Source: Fructilactobacillus fructivorans (GTDB lineage: Bacteria; Bacillota; Bacilli; Lactobacillales; Lactobacillaceae). Taken from it: a DNA stretch of 64,000 nucleotides. Below the pieces are notes generated by a model. It did no database searches. It saw only the letters and a list, made by a program, of their open reading frames with translations, and was not told where the DNA came from. The stretch lies in the NCBI RefSeq assembly GCF_001434095.1, contig NZ_AZDS01000005.1:62001-126000 (forward strand). Direction: 5' to 3'. A program made the translations under genes and the position numbers. Of the stretch, positions 19,943 through 28,530 are shown piece by piece; the first letter of the stretch is position 1; every line of letters starts with the position of its first letter.

Positions 19943-22145
19943 ACCACCACAATAAAATCGCCACAACTACGATGATTGTAACCACTAAAATTGAGATGTA
20001 GGTCCAATCATTTTTGAGATTCGAGCCATTCTTTACGTTAATGCGAATGTCATGACGCTTAGAAATGTGTTTTTTATTATTCAACTTTGGATCATCAATA
20101 ATCCTAAGAAAGGTTTGTTGGGCTGATTTGCCCTTAGGATGCTTAAACTTAAAGTACTGTCCGTCCGGTTTAAGAAAGCTGCCGTCCACATCATCCTGCG
20201 CATAAATATCAATGATATTGAGTAACTGCTTTTTCAGTTTAGGATCAAGAATTGGAGCCGCTAACTCAACCCGATTATCCATGTTCCTAGTCATTAAATC
20301 AGCCGACGAAATCCATAACTTAGAATCATCATTAGTGAAGAAACCGTAGATCCGACTGTGTTCCAAAAACTCACCAACAATACTTGAAACCACAATTTTT
20401 TCTTTCTTACCACAAATTCCTAACTTGAGACAACAAGCACCTCTAACTACCAATCGGAACGGTACCCCAACGCGAGCGGCATCATAGATAGCTGAAATAA
20501 CTTCCACATCGGTTAAAGAATTAATTTTTAGAAAGACAGCACCTTTCCCAGTTTTTAGGTAACTTTCTTTCACTTCTTGAATTCCATCAATCACCTGATC
20601 CTGAATTTGGTGAGGAGATGCGGATAAAACTTGATAACTCGGTTGAGCGGCATCCGGGGCCTGTAAGTAATCAAAGAACTTGGATAAATCTCTGACATAA
20701 TCATCTTTACTGGTAAAGAAGCTCAAATCAACAAATCCCTTGGCAGTTTGCATGTTATAGTTCCCAGTTCCAACCTGAATGTACCCTTGAGGATGCTCAC
20801 CCTCTTTAGTTAAGACTAAACAAGTCTTACTGTGAACCTTCATGTCCTGCTTTCCAAAAATGACATGAACCCCAGCGTTTTTTAGCTTTTCAGTGACTTT
20901 TAAATTATTTTTCTCGTCAAACCGAGCTCTCAGTTCAACCACTACGGTAGTCTTAATCCCCTTTTGAGCAGCTTTAGCTAATAAATCAACCACTTCAGAA
21001 TGCTTTGAAACCCGATATAGTGTTTGCTTAATAGCAACGGTCTTGGGACTCTCAACGGCTTCCCTTAAGAACTGTAAAAACTGACTAAACGAATCATAAG
21101 GATACTGAATCAACAGATCCTTTTGATCTAGGTAAGCAAGCATTGATTCTGAATCAGACCAGGTCCGTGGATTGAATTTAGCATAACAATATTCGGGATA
21201 GTCAGGGGAATACTTACTAACAATCTCAAAAAGATAAGTTAGATCAACGGGTCCAGGGATTTTAAAAATGGCATCTTCGCCAAGATTGAATTTGGAAATA
21301 AAATCACGCAAAAAGTCATCATCGGTATTACCATCAAATTCTTCAACTTCAAATCTAGTTACTTTTCCCTTTTCACGATCAACAAGGTACTGACGCATTC
21401 TAGAAATGGTTTCAAAATTATTATCTTCTTTTTCAACGTCTAAAGTAGCATCAAGATCACGGGTAACGCGAAAGACGACCGTACCTGTAATTTCTTTTCC
21501 ATTAAATAACCGTTTTAAGTTGTGATTAATCAGGTCCTCTAACAAAATATAAGTATCAATTCCATTGGATTTTACTGGAACCAATCGATCAAATTTAAGT
21601 GGTACTGGAATAATCCGAATGACTTTTTTGTCGTCACCCTTAACTAATACTCCAATTGCAATTTGTTTATTGGAGAGAAATTTCAGAGTGTAATTCTTAT
21701 CAAATTCCTTGAAAGCCAGTTCTGGCTGAATGTTTTTAATAAAATATTGATTAGCTTTGTTTTTTTGCTTGTCGTCCAAATCTTCATATGATTCGATCGA
21801 ACAAATATCCTTTTCTTTCAATTCACGATTAAGTTTATCGTAGTCATGATATTGAATCTGGAAGTTTTCATTATTGCGGGTATGAATCTGATTTAGAATC
21901 TGACTGTAGTGAAGGCCGGACTTTTTTTCGACCCCATTATCACTTAATTCCATCTGACCCTGAATACTTGGTACCCGAACACTATAAAATTCATCTAAAT
22001 TGTTGGACCCAATTGCTAAAAATTTTAGTTTCTCTAGGAATGGTGTGACCGTCTCAGTAGCTAAATTAATCACTCTTCGATTAAATAATGTCCAGCTCAA
22101 ATCCCGGTTATAGCATGAGTCAACGTATTCTTCATTTCTTTTCAT
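19941..22145 (-). CDS. ppk: Polyphosphate kinase 1 with C-terminal membrane helix
   Basis: PPK1 makes polyphosphate from the gamma-phosphate of ATP, reversibly. The 734-residue product has the N-terminal family signature YNRDLSWTLFNRRV (12-25) and the stretch ending NNLDEFYSVRV, then the two PLD-like catalytic halves with the phospho-acceptor histidine His438 in KVHSK and the second conserved histidine His596 in EHSRI, and the MTRNMDNRVE motif near 618-627. What is odd is the last 20 residues (715-734): uninterrupted hydrophobic ending LLWW, apparently a single C-terminal membrane helix that soluble PPK1 proteins lack. It starts 1 bp after the DUF2252 gene, so the two are surely co-transcribed and probably coupled. 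No ppx exopolyphosphatase is nearby. Confidence 0.93.
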   Translation of the reverse strand: MKRNEEYVDSCYNRDLSWTLFNRRVINLATETVTPFLEKLKFLAIGSNNLDEFYSVRVPSIQGQMELSDNGVEKKSGLHYSQILNQIHTRNNENFQIQYHDYDKLNRELKEKDICSIESYEDLDDKQKNKANQYFIKNIQPELAFKEFDKNYTLKFLSNKQIAIGVLVKGDDKKVIRIIPVPLKFDRLVPVKSNGIDTYILLEDLINHNLKRLFNGKEITGTVVFRVTRDLDATLDVEKEDNNFETISRMRQYLVDREKGKVTRFEVEEFDGNTDDDFLRDFISKFNLGEDAIFKIPGPVDLTYLFEIVSKYSPDYPEYCYAKFNPRTWSDSESMLAYLDQKDLLIQYPYDSFSQFLQFLREAVESPKTVAIKQTLYRVSKHSEVVDLLAKAAQKGIKTTVVVELRARFDEKNNLKVTEKLKNAGVHVIFGKQDMKVHSKTCLVLTKEGEHPQGYIQVGTGNYNMQTAKGFVDLSFFTSKDDYVRDLSKFFDYLQAPDAAQPSYQVLSASPHQIQDQVIDGIQEVKESYLKTGKGAVFLKINSLTDVEVISAIYDAARVGVPFRLVVRGACCLKLGICGKKEKIVVSSIVGEFLEHSRIYGFFTNDDSKLWISSADLMTRNMDNRVELAAPILDPKLKKQLLNIIDIYAQDDVDGSFLKPDGQYFKFKHPKGKSAQQTFLRIIDDPKLNNKKHISKRHDIRINVKNGSNLKNDWTYISILVVTIIVVVAILLWW

Positions 22146-22146
22146 G

Positions 22147-23541
22147 TTATTTCAAATCCTTAATAAATGTGTGATAATCCATCTCCACTTGTTTCATATA
22201 CTCATTTGCAAATTCAATAAATGACTTTTTAACCTTATCACTATTTTTTAAATAACCAATGATCATTGGAAAGGTTGGAGACTGACTGTGTGCCCGTGCT
22301 AACAAGATGACACAAACTAGCACGTAATCTTTAAATGCATCTAAATCTAACTTGTTAAGGTTTACTGAACCTTTCATATCCTTAAACTGACGTACGTAAT
22401 AACTCTTGTCTTGGGTATTAAACCAACCCAAAAACGGATCCGATGCCGTTTGAAGGATCAACTGACAATCCACAATGTTCTCACCCAACGAATCGTTCTT
22501 ATTCATTCCAATTACGTTATTTTTATAAATCGGAAGGGCTTGTTTAATCTGTAAGACCAGATAATTATTGTTAGCATCCTCCAATAATACCAAGAAGCAT
22601 AGCGTCCCTACACTTCCAACACCAACACTATGTCTCACGATGTCAACAATTTGAAAATTGGAAAGAAAGAAACGAATGTCACTTTTAGTATGATTGTAGT
22701 AACGATCAAGACCATCACTAATTTTTTGATAATCTTTCTTACCAATGTGAACCGTCACCGGTTCATTATCAATAAATCGCCGTTCGCCATTTGAAAGTAC
22801 CGTTGTATACTTCTCAACAGCATAATCAGAAGTACTTCTAAGAGCTTTGTTAATGCTTTTAGCGGTGATTTTTTGAAATGACTTCTTAAAGTGTTTTTCG
22901 CCATCTTTCAGCGTACCAAAGATTTTAGAAATATTTCTAATGGAATTAGGAAGTGTAAGTTTATCCATGGCTGGAATTTCCGTCATTCTCACTAACGCGC
23001 TGCGATAGGTATCGAGCACGTCCCTTAGAAACGGATTAACCTCATTTTCAATATCAAATCCTTGTTGTTTAGCAACAAGCAAGGCACTTACCATAAAACG
23101 TAGAAGATCATCCTCAAAATGGCCAACGTGTGATTCATCAAAATCATTTAAATCAAACAAAAGTTGGTGTTCTGGTGAACCATAAAAACCAAAGTTACCT
23201 AGATGCGCATCACCAGCAATCAGCAGATTAATATCACTCATTGGGATACGCTCTAAGTCATGATTCATGAGTTCCACGCTTCCGCGATAAAACGAAAATG
23301 GATTCTTAGCCATTCGTTCACGCTTCAACCCAAGTAAACCACTTAGTAACAACGAATCTCTTTCGGTTAAGATCGGTTTAATGTCTCGCTTTTTAGCTTT
23401 GAAATTTCGCATTGCTTCCATGTTGGCATCATTACTCATTTTTTCGCCAGCATGAATTAATTGATCATCGTTCATTGAAACGTCATTAAGTAAAGCACTG
23501 ACGTTGTTCAGCCCATAAGGCGACTTTTTCTCGAGTTTCAT
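22147..23541 (-). CDS. DUF2252 family protein, kinase-like motifs
   Basis: Function unknown. The 464-residue product matches the DUF2252 pattern: GDAHLGNFG at 110-118, FDLNDFDE at 129-136, YVRQFKDMKGS near 382-392 and LARAHSQ near 414-420. The first two resemble the catalytic loop (HxDxxxxN) and metal-binding DFD of aminoglycoside-phosphotransferase-type kinases. A glycine-rich GVGSVGT (307-313) and a lysine in LQIKQA (330-335) resemble the nucleotide loop and beta-3 lysine, but they come after the catalytic motifs, as in a circular permutation; this is my inference. It is the first gene of an operon with ppk, separated by one base, which suggests a role in phosphate or polyphosphate metabolism. 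Good AAGGAG site. Confidence 0.82.
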   Translation of the reverse strand: MKLEKKSPYGLNNVSALLNDVSMNDDQLIHAGEKMSNDANMEAMRNFKAKKRDIKPILTERDSLLLSGLLGLKRERMAKNPFSFYRGSVELMNHDLERIPMSDINLLIAGDAHLGNFGFYGSPEHQLLFDLNDFDESHVGHFEDDLLRFMVSALLVAKQQGFDIENEVNPFLRDVLDTYRSALVRMTEIPAMDKLTLPNSIRNISKIFGTLKDGEKHFKKSFQKITAKSINKALRSTSDYAVEKYTTVLSNGERRFIDNEPVTVHIGKKDYQKISDGLDRYYNHTKSDIRFFLSNFQIVDIVRHSVGVGSVGTLCFLVLLEDANNNYLVLQIKQALPIYKNNVIGMNKNDSLGENIVDCQLILQTASDPFLGWFNTQDKSYYVRQFKDMKGSVNLNKLDLDAFKDYVLVCVILLARAHSQSPTFPMIIGYLKNSDKVKKSFIEFANEYMKQVEMDYHTFIKDLK

Positions 23542-23601
23542 CTTGTTTCTCCTTGGATTCTAAATCTACGTCTGATCAATTATGTTGATTACGTTATTCA
23601 T

Positions 23602-23631
23602 ATTCTACACGGGACCTTAACGTTAAATCAA
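23602..23631 (-). promoter_or_regulatory. Promoter of DUF2252-ppk operon
   Basis: TTGATT (23626-23631), an 18-bp spacer, and TAGAAT (23602-23607) on the minus strand, about 60 bp before the start codon. I see no Pho-box-like direct repeat, but cannot exclude one. Confidence 0.55.
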
Positions 23632-23715
23632 CTTATTATGGATATCACAATATCAATTCAGTTCTATAGTATCGCTGTTTTGGTGGCATTTCCAGTATAG
23701 AATTAATATTTTGAA

Positions 23716-23750
23716 TAAAAAAGAGAGCTCCTAATACTAGGGCTCTCTCA
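23716..23750 (-). terminator. Terminator after the six-tRNA operon
   Basis: Stem AGAGAGCTCCTA/TAGGGCTCTCT with one mismatch, followed on the minus strand by six T residues, just past tRNA-Leu(TAA). Confidence 0.8.
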
Positions 23751-23770
23751 CTAAAATTCCAATATTTAAA

Positions 23771-23856
23771 TGCCGGGGACCGGGATCGAACCGGTACGGT
23801 CATCACTGACCGCAGGATTTTAAGTCCTGTGCGTCTGCCAATTCCGCCACTCCGGC
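23771..23856 (-). tRNA. tRNA-Leu (TAA)
   Basis: Complete 86-nt class II tRNA with long variable arm; acceptor GCCGGAG pairs with CCCCGGC end and discriminator A. Anticodon loop CTTAAAA in stem CAGGA/TCCTG gives TAA. Last gene of the six-tRNA unit. Confidence 0.95.
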
Positions 23857-23873
23857 AGGATGATACCAAAAAA

Positions 23874-23945
23874 AGCGGAAGACGGGATTCGAACCCGCGA
23901 CCTCCACCATGGCAAGGTGGCGTTCTACCACTGAACTACTTCCGC
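23874..23945 (-). tRNA. tRNA-Gly (GCC)
   Basis: 72-nt cloverleaf with acceptor GCGGAAG/CTTCCGC and discriminator T, as is normal for glycine. Anticodon loop TTGCCAT in stem CCACC/GGTGG gives GCC. Confidence 0.96.
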
Positions 23946-23948
23946 ATA

Positions 23949-24022
23949 TGCCGACTATAGGATTCGAACCTACGACCTCTTCATTACTAGTGAAGCGCTC
24001 TAGCCAACTGAGCTAAGTCGGC
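23949..24022 (-). tRNA. tRNA-Thr (AGT)
   Basis: 74-nt cloverleaf with acceptor GCCGACT/AGTCGGC and discriminator A. Anticodon loop CTAGTAA in stem CTTCA/TGAAG gives AGT, an unmodified-A34 threonine tRNA seen in lactobacilli. Confidence 0.95.
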
Positions 24023-24032
24023 AAAAAATCAA

Positions 24033-24114
24033 TGCGGGCGAAGGGATTCGAACCCCCACGTCCTAAGACACTAGAACCTAAATCTAGCGCGTCTGCCAGT
24101 TCCGCCACGCCCGC
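24033..24114 (-). tRNA. tRNA-Leu (TAG)
   Basis: 82-nt class II tRNA with long variable arm; acceptor GCGGGCG/CGCCCGC. Anticodon loop TTTAGGT in stem CTAGA/TCTAG gives TAG. Confidence 0.95.
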
Positions 24115-24135
24115 ATAATAATGTGTTACTGGCAA

Positions 24136-24208
24136 TGAGCCGTGGCGGGTTCGAACCGCCGACCCTCTGATTAAAAGTCAGATGCTCTACCAACTGAGCT
24201 AACGGCTC
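24136..24208 (-). tRNA. tRNA-Lys (TTT)
   Basis: 73-nt cloverleaf, acceptor GAGCCGT/ACGGCTC, discriminator A. Anticodon loop CTTTTAA in stem TCTGA/TCAGA gives TTT. Confidence 0.96.
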
Positions 24209-24211
24209 AAA

Positions 24212-24284
24212 TGGAGGATACAGGGATCGAACCTGTGACCTCCTGCTTGTAAGGCAGATACTCTCCCAGCTGAGCTAATCCTCC
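24212..24284 (-). tRNA. tRNA-Val (TAC)
   Basis: 73-nt cloverleaf, acceptor GGAGGAT/ATCCTCC, discriminator A. Anticodon loop CTTACAA gives TAC. First gene of the unit Val-Lys-Leu-Thr-Gly-Leu, an order like that found after rRNA operons in lactobacilli, though no rRNA gene is here. Confidence 0.95.
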
Positions 24285-24327
24285 ATTGATAGATATCACC
24301 CACATACTGTGTGATGACAACTATTAT

Positions 24328-24356
24328 ATAATATCATTTTGCAGTTTAAGCGTCAA
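24328..24356 (-). promoter_or_regulatory. Promoter of the six-tRNA operon
   Basis: TTGACG (24351-24356), a 17-bp spacer, and TATTAT (24328-24333) on the minus strand, about 35 bp upstream of the predicted start of the tRNA-Val transcript. It follows serS without a clear terminator. Confidence 0.75.
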
Positions 24357-24459
24357 GAACAAATTTGGCTAACCTACAATGATGATACTGTTTCTTCACG
24401 CCAGTCAGACAACAAATATTATTATACCGAAATGTCGCATTGATTTCTACTGATTTTGG

Positions 24460-25749
24460 TTAAAATTTCTCATTTTTAACAATTTTTTTCATTCCATGCA
24501 TGTAAGGTTGCAAAACTTCTGGTACATTCACGGTTCCATCTTCATTTTGATAATTCTCTAAAATGGCAGCTACCGTTCTTCCAACTGCTAAGCCAGAACC
24601 ATTCAGGGTATGAACATACTGAAGCTTCCCGTTCTCATCCCGATATTGAATATGAGCCCTTCTTGCTTGAAAATCAAGGGTATTAGAGCAACTTGAAATC
24701 TCACGGTACCGATTCTGAGCTGGCATCCAAACTTCTAAGTCATGGGTCTCAGCGGCGGTAAAGCTCATATCACTCGAAGTTAAAGTAATGACATGATACG
24801 GAATTCCGAGTTTTTGTAAGAGAGTCTCAGCTTGATGGATAATTTCTTCCAAAGCATCCCATGATTCGTCTGGTTTAGTAAACTGCACCATCTCAACCTT
24901 ATTGAATTGGTGTAAACGAATTAAACCACGTGTATCCTTACCAGCACTCCCAGCTTCCGATCTGAAAGCGGGGGTTAAGGCCGTAAACTTCACTGGCAGT
25001 TTTGCTTCAGGAATCACTTCATCCCGGTAAAAGTTAACTAATGGTACCTCAGCGGTTGGAATCATGGTTAAATCACTGTCTTTGATCTCAAAGCCGGCTT
25101 TGTTTTCTAAAAACTTAGGGAACTGTCCCGTTCCAAACATTGAATCAGAGTTCACCATGTAAGGAGGCAGCACTTCTGTGTACCCAACCTCCGTATTTTG
25201 GTCCAAATAAAAGTTATAGACAGCCCGTTCTAACTGAGCTCCAGCCCCTAAGTAATATACAAATCGGCTTCCGGATACCTTGGCACTTCTTTTGAAGTCT
25301 AAAATATCCAGATTTTCACCAATTTCCCAGTGGGGTTTAGGCGTAAAATCAAATTTACGTGGCTCACCAATTCTTCTAAGCTCCTTAGCCCCTTCTTCTG
25401 TGAGACTGACCGGAACTTCATCGGCAGGAACGTTCGGTAAATGAGCTTCAATATCATGTTGTTCAGCTTTAATTCCCTCTAATTTTTCATCAAGTTCTTT
25501 AATCTCCTTGCCAACCTCGCGCATTCGTTGAATTTGGTCATCAGCATTCCCCTTATTGCGCTTTAGCTGTGAGATCTTTTCGGAAACTTCATTTCGCTCC
25601 GCCTTTAACGATTCACTTTTTACAATTAGATCACGACGTTCCGAATCTTTTCTTAGCAAATTATCAATCACTTCGCCAGGAACATTTCGTTCTGCCAACT
25701 TTCCCTTATACCAATCTGGATTGCTTCTAATCAACTTCATATCTAACAT
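24460..25749 (-). CDS. serS: Seryl-tRNA synthetase
   Basis: Class II synthetase charging tRNA-Ser. The 429-residue product starts [13 protein letters not shown] and has the long N-terminal helical coiled coil (about 30-110) that grips the tRNA variable arm, then the class II core with the motif 2 region [20 protein letters not shown] and motif 3 near [16 protein letters not shown]. The open frame extends to 25821 but the extra part reads through the T-box terminator; AGGGAGG before the ATG at 25747-25749 sets the start. It is regulated by a serine T-box leader. Confidence 0.96.
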   Translation of the reverse strand: MLDMKLIRSNPDWYKGKLAERNVPGEVIDNLLRKDSERRDLIVKSESLKAERNEVSEKISQLKRNKGNADDQIQRMREVGKEIKELDEKLEGIKAEQHDIEAHLPNVPADEVPVSLTEEGAKELRRIGEPRKFDFTPKPHWEIGENLDILDFKRSAKVSGSRFVYYLGAGAQLERAVYNFYLDQNTEVGYTEVLPPYMVNSDSMFGTGQFPKFLENKAGFEIKDSDLTMIPTAEVPLVNFYRDEVIPEAKLPVKFTALTPAFRSEAGSAGKDTRGLIRLHQFNKVEMVQFTKPDESWDALEEIIHQAETLLQKLGIPYHVITLTSSDMSFTAAETHDLEVWMPAQNRYREISSCSNTLDFQARRAHIQYRDENGKLQYVHTLNGSGLAVGRTVAAILENYQNEDGTVNVPEVLQPYMHGMKKIVKNEKF

Positions 25750-25774
25750 TTTAATTTCCTCCCTTAAAAGACAC

Positions 25775-25967
25775 AAAAAGACCTTCGTCATGTTGGGACG
25801 AAAGTCTTTTCGCGGTACCACCCAAGTTCCAATTAAGGCACTCGATTAATTAATAACGGTAATTGCCGTGCGGGATTAACCGCCCGAAACACGTGCTGGA
25901 ATTTTCAAATGACAACTCTCACCAACGTCATCTCTCTGTGATTTTAATTAATAGGCACGTCACGTTT
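25775..25967 (-). promoter_or_regulatory. T-box leader of serS, serine specifier
   Basis: Minus-strand leader with a base helix (25961-25967 pairing near 25888-25894), the AGAGAG bulge and the GTTGGTGAGAG distal loop of Stem I, and specifier AGC (25895-25897) followed by A, a serine codon. The T-box sequence TGGGTGGTACCGCG lies at 25811-25826, and a terminator with arms around CGTCC/GGACG ends the leader near 25775-25810. Uncharged tRNA-Ser should favour read-through into serS. Confidence 0.9.
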
Positions 25968-25980
25968 ATTTATCAAACTA

Positions 25981-25986
25981 ATTATA
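25981..25986 (-). promoter_or_regulatory. Probable -10 element of serS T-box transcript
   Basis: Perfect TATAAT on the minus strand, placed so that transcription would start a few bases before the T-box base helix. I see no good -35, so confidence is modest. Confidence 0.5.
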
Positions 25987-26001
25987 CAATAATCTAAGAA
26001 A

Positions 26002-26640
26002 TTATCCTAATACTTCTTGAATTTTATCAGAAAGAGTCTTTAAAACTTTTTCTCTAGCATTTGGATCCTCAACAAAATCATACTTATCACCATTAATTTT
26101 AATCTTCGGCGACAAATCATAATTTTTATACCAAGTCGCATACCGCTGATTTAATTCACGATAATACTCATATAAACTACTATCGTTGTCAATCTGTTCA
26201 TAATCCCGTCCCCGCTTTTTGATTCTTTTCAGCATGGTACTAAACGAAATATCAATATAGATTAATAAATCAGGCGTCTTTTGATATTTACCGCCAGGAC
26301 TAGGCTCCATCATATTTTTTAACAAAGAATCGTAGATTTGAACCTCAGTTTCAGTAGCTCGTCCTAGATCAGCATTTAAATGAAACAACAGTGAATCCTC
26401 AAAAATCGAACGATCCATTACACTGTACTTATTCGTGGAAGCTTCTTTAATACTATCCAAGCGTTTGTTCAAAAAATAAATTTGGAGTAAAAAGGCGTAC
26501 TTCTTCGGATCTTTATAGAACAATGGAAGAATCTTATTATCATCGACGGACTCATAATAAGCTGGGGAGTTCAACCTCTCAGCGAGTAACGTCGTTAATG
26601 TCGTCTTCCCTGCTCCAATAGTTCCAGATAATACAATCAT
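26002..26640 (-). CDS. Deoxynucleoside kinase (deoxyadenosine/deoxyguanosine kinase type)
   Basis: Salvage kinase that phosphorylates deoxynucleosides with ATP. The 212-residue product has the P-loop GTIGAGKTT at 6-14, the ERS-type motif here as DRSIFED (76-82) with the substrate-binding Asp-Arg pair, and the lid arginine segment KRIKKRGRDYEQ. It matches the dAdo/dGuo kinase subfamily known in lactobacilli and B. subtilis (Dgk/Dck). The exact substrate cannot be read from sequence, and the tandem pair found in some lactobacilli is not present. It lies between the lysine permease and serS. Confidence 0.85.
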   Translation of the reverse strand: MIVLSGTIGAGKTTLTTLLAERLNSPAYYESVDDNKILPLFYKDPKKYAFLLQIYFLNKRLDSIKEASTNKYSVMDRSIFEDSLLFHLNADLGRATETEVQIYDSLLKNMMEPSPGGKYQKTPDLLIYIDISFSTMLKRIKKRGRDYEQIDNDSSLYEYYRELNQRYATWYKNYDLSPKIKINGDKYDFVEDPNAREKVLKTLSDKIQEVLG

Positions 26641-26709
26641 TTATTTAATCCCCTTAGACTAGTTTTAAAGAATTTGCACTTGTAATTGTACCATTTCAAA
26701 ATCATGAAT

Positions 26710-28191
26710 TTAAGATTTACTTTCATTCTTTTTAATTTCATCCGTGTAATCTTCCGATGGTGAGACATCCACTTTGTCCAACGGAATAATGTGAGTATGA
26801 TGAATGATCTTGTAACTAAAGTACAAAATAATTACAAGGGGAACACTCATATAAGTGACCGCAATTTCAAATAAGTTGAAGTGAGCGAAGGCTCCGATGT
26901 CTTGACCACAAATTACAACGATACACAAGAGTAGCGTAATAATCGGACCAACTGGGAACCAGGTTGCATGATACTTAAGCTCAGAAAGCTTATGACCCTG
27001 CTTTATAAAGGCCCTTCTAAATCGATAGTGTGATAGAGCAATTCCAAACCAAGCAATAAATCCAGTTAAGCCTGAAGCAGCCACTAACCACATGTAAATT
27101 TTGGATCCAAAAATACTAGTCATGAAGGTTAGAAGTGAAACTACCATGGTTGCTAAGAGTGCCAGCACCGGAATTCCACGTTTTGATACCTTACCAAAAA
27201 TTTTAGGAGCATAACCTTCATCAGCCATCGAATACAGCATTCTGGTAGAGGCATACATCCCTGAGTTAGCTGAAGAAATAACCGACGTTAAAATAACAGC
27301 GTTCATAATGCTTGCTGCCCCGGCTAGGCCAGCTCTTTCAAACACAATGGTGAAGGGACTGATTGTAACATCAGAAGCACTCGATCCGAGTAGGTCATGA
27401 CTAGTGTACGGAATGATGGCAGCAATCACAACGATTGCTAAAATATAGAATAAAATAATTCGCCAGAAAACTTCATGAATGGCCTTGGGAACCGTCTTTT
27501 GTGGGTCTTCTGATTCGCCAGCAGTAATTCCAACTAATTCGGTTCCTTGAAATGAGAACCCGGCAATTACAAAGACGCTTAAAATCCCGGGAATTCCATT
27601 TACGAAGGGAGCTTGTTTATAAGTAAAGTTACGCATCCCAATGAAGTGACCACCCATAATTCCAAAGATGGTTAATACCCCAACGGCAAGGAAAATAAAG
27701 ATGGTAATCACTTTGATCAGTGACATCCAGAATTCCGTTTCACCAAACGCCTTTACCGATAAAATGTTAATCAATAAAATCAGTGATAACGCCGCCAAAC
27801 TCCAGATCCAACTTGGAAAATGCGGAAGCCAAAATTGCATCACAATGGCCACCGTACTGACATCAACAGCTACGGTAATGGTCCAGTTAAACCAGTAATT
27901 CCAACCCATGGCAAATCCTAAAGCTGGGTCCACGTATTTAGCCGAATACGTTGCAAATGATCCAGAAACCGGCATATTAGTGGCCATCTCTCCTAAACTG
28001 GTCATTAAAAAGTACACCATGATTCCCATACATACATAAGCCACTAAGGCTCCACCGGGGCCAGCATTGTGAATGGCCCCACCACTAGTTACAAAAAGAC
28101 CAGTTCCGATACAACCACCTAGGGCAATCATAGACACGTGTCTTGACTTTAGACCCCGCTTAACTTGTCCGTTTCCTTTTTTCTCAGACAT
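26710..28191 (-). CDS. lysP: Lysine-specific amino acid permease
   Basis: APC-family proton-driven importer, here assigned to lysine. The 493-residue product has 12 hydrophobic segments, the first-helix signature GGCIGTGLFVTSG (25-37) and the AAT-subfamily motif with EMATNMPVSGSF near helix 3. The frame extends to 28356 through the riboswitch; AGGAGGAG before the ATG at 28189-28191 decides the start. The strongest evidence for the substrate is the lysine riboswitch directly upstream, with its own terminator and promoter. Charged C-terminal tail of about 25 residues. Confidence 0.9.
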   Translation of the reverse strand: MSEKKGNGQVKRGLKSRHVSMIALGGCIGTGLFVTSGGAIHNAGPGGALVAYVCMGIMVYFLMTSLGEMATNMPVSGSFATYSAKYVDPALGFAMGWNYWFNWTITVAVDVSTVAIVMQFWLPHFPSWIWSLAALSLILLINILSVKAFGETEFWMSLIKVITIFIFLAVGVLTIFGIMGGHFIGMRNFTYKQAPFVNGIPGILSVFVIAGFSFQGTELVGITAGESEDPQKTVPKAIHEVFWRIILFYILAIVVIAAIIPYTSHDLLGSSASDVTISPFTIVFERAGLAGAASIMNAVILTSVISSANSGMYASTRMLYSMADEGYAPKIFGKVSKRGIPVLALLATMVVSLLTFMTSIFGSKIYMWLVAASGLTGFIAWFGIALSHYRFRRAFIKQGHKLSELKYHATWFPVGPIITLLLCIVVICGQDIGAFAHFNLFEIAVTYMSVPLVIILYFSYKIIHHTHIIPLDKVDVSPSEDYTDEIKKNESKS

Positions 28192-28242
28192 AAATTCTCC
28201 TCCTAAATAATTAAGAAGATCCCTCGTAATAAAACGATAAAT

Positions 28243-28276
28243 AAAAAGACCCTTTTGAATGATTTCCAAAAGAGTC
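28243..28276 (-). terminator. Lysine riboswitch terminator (lysP)
   Basis: Stem GACTCTTTTGGA/TTCAAAAGGGTC with wobble pairs and a T run (28243-28247) on the minus strand, between the aptamer and lysP. Off state of the switch. Confidence 0.85.
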
Positions 28277-28299
28277 CGTATTCTTACTAATCGTAATCT

Positions 28300-28464
28300 T
28301 AGAAAGCTCTCCGTGCGATTGCACGACAGTCCTTGATTTATTGAACCAAGACCCAACTAACCATTCACCACGTGACTAGTTTCGGCAACCCTTCCTTTCA
28401 TAAGCCTTCGTTGATTTAGTAAATCTCCAGCTAATTACTAATAAAAGTCGCGCCTCTTCTTAGA
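28300..28464 (-). promoter_or_regulatory. Lysine riboswitch (L box) of lysP
   Basis: Minus-strand RNA contains the L-box core in order: AGAGGCGCGAC, AGTAA, GGAGA, GAAAGGAAGGGTTGCCGAA, and the closing GGACTGTCG with hairpin and GGAGAGCT. Sequence around the five-way junction is as in known lysine riboswitches. Lysine binding should favour the terminator that follows. Confidence 0.92.
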
Positions 28465-28487
28465 ATTTCATATTTAATTATAGTTAA

Positions 28488-28516
28488 ATTATAAGTGATA
28501 CATTTTTGATTATCAA
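28488..28516 (-). promoter_or_regulatory. lysP promoter
   Basis: TTGATA (28511-28516), a 17-bp spacer, and TATAAT (28488-28493) on the minus strand, about 20 bp before the L box. Confidence 0.8.
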
Positions 28517-28530
28517 TCAAATTTTCAAAA

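Noticed and set aside
23645-23869. Open frame over tRNA-Leu
   Set aside because: It overlaps a complete tRNA and its terminator and has no ribosome-binding site.
19569-24284. Repeated similar segments resembling a CRISPR-like array
   Set aside because: The repeats are tRNA genes with shared T and D arms; there is no regular repeat-spacer spacing.
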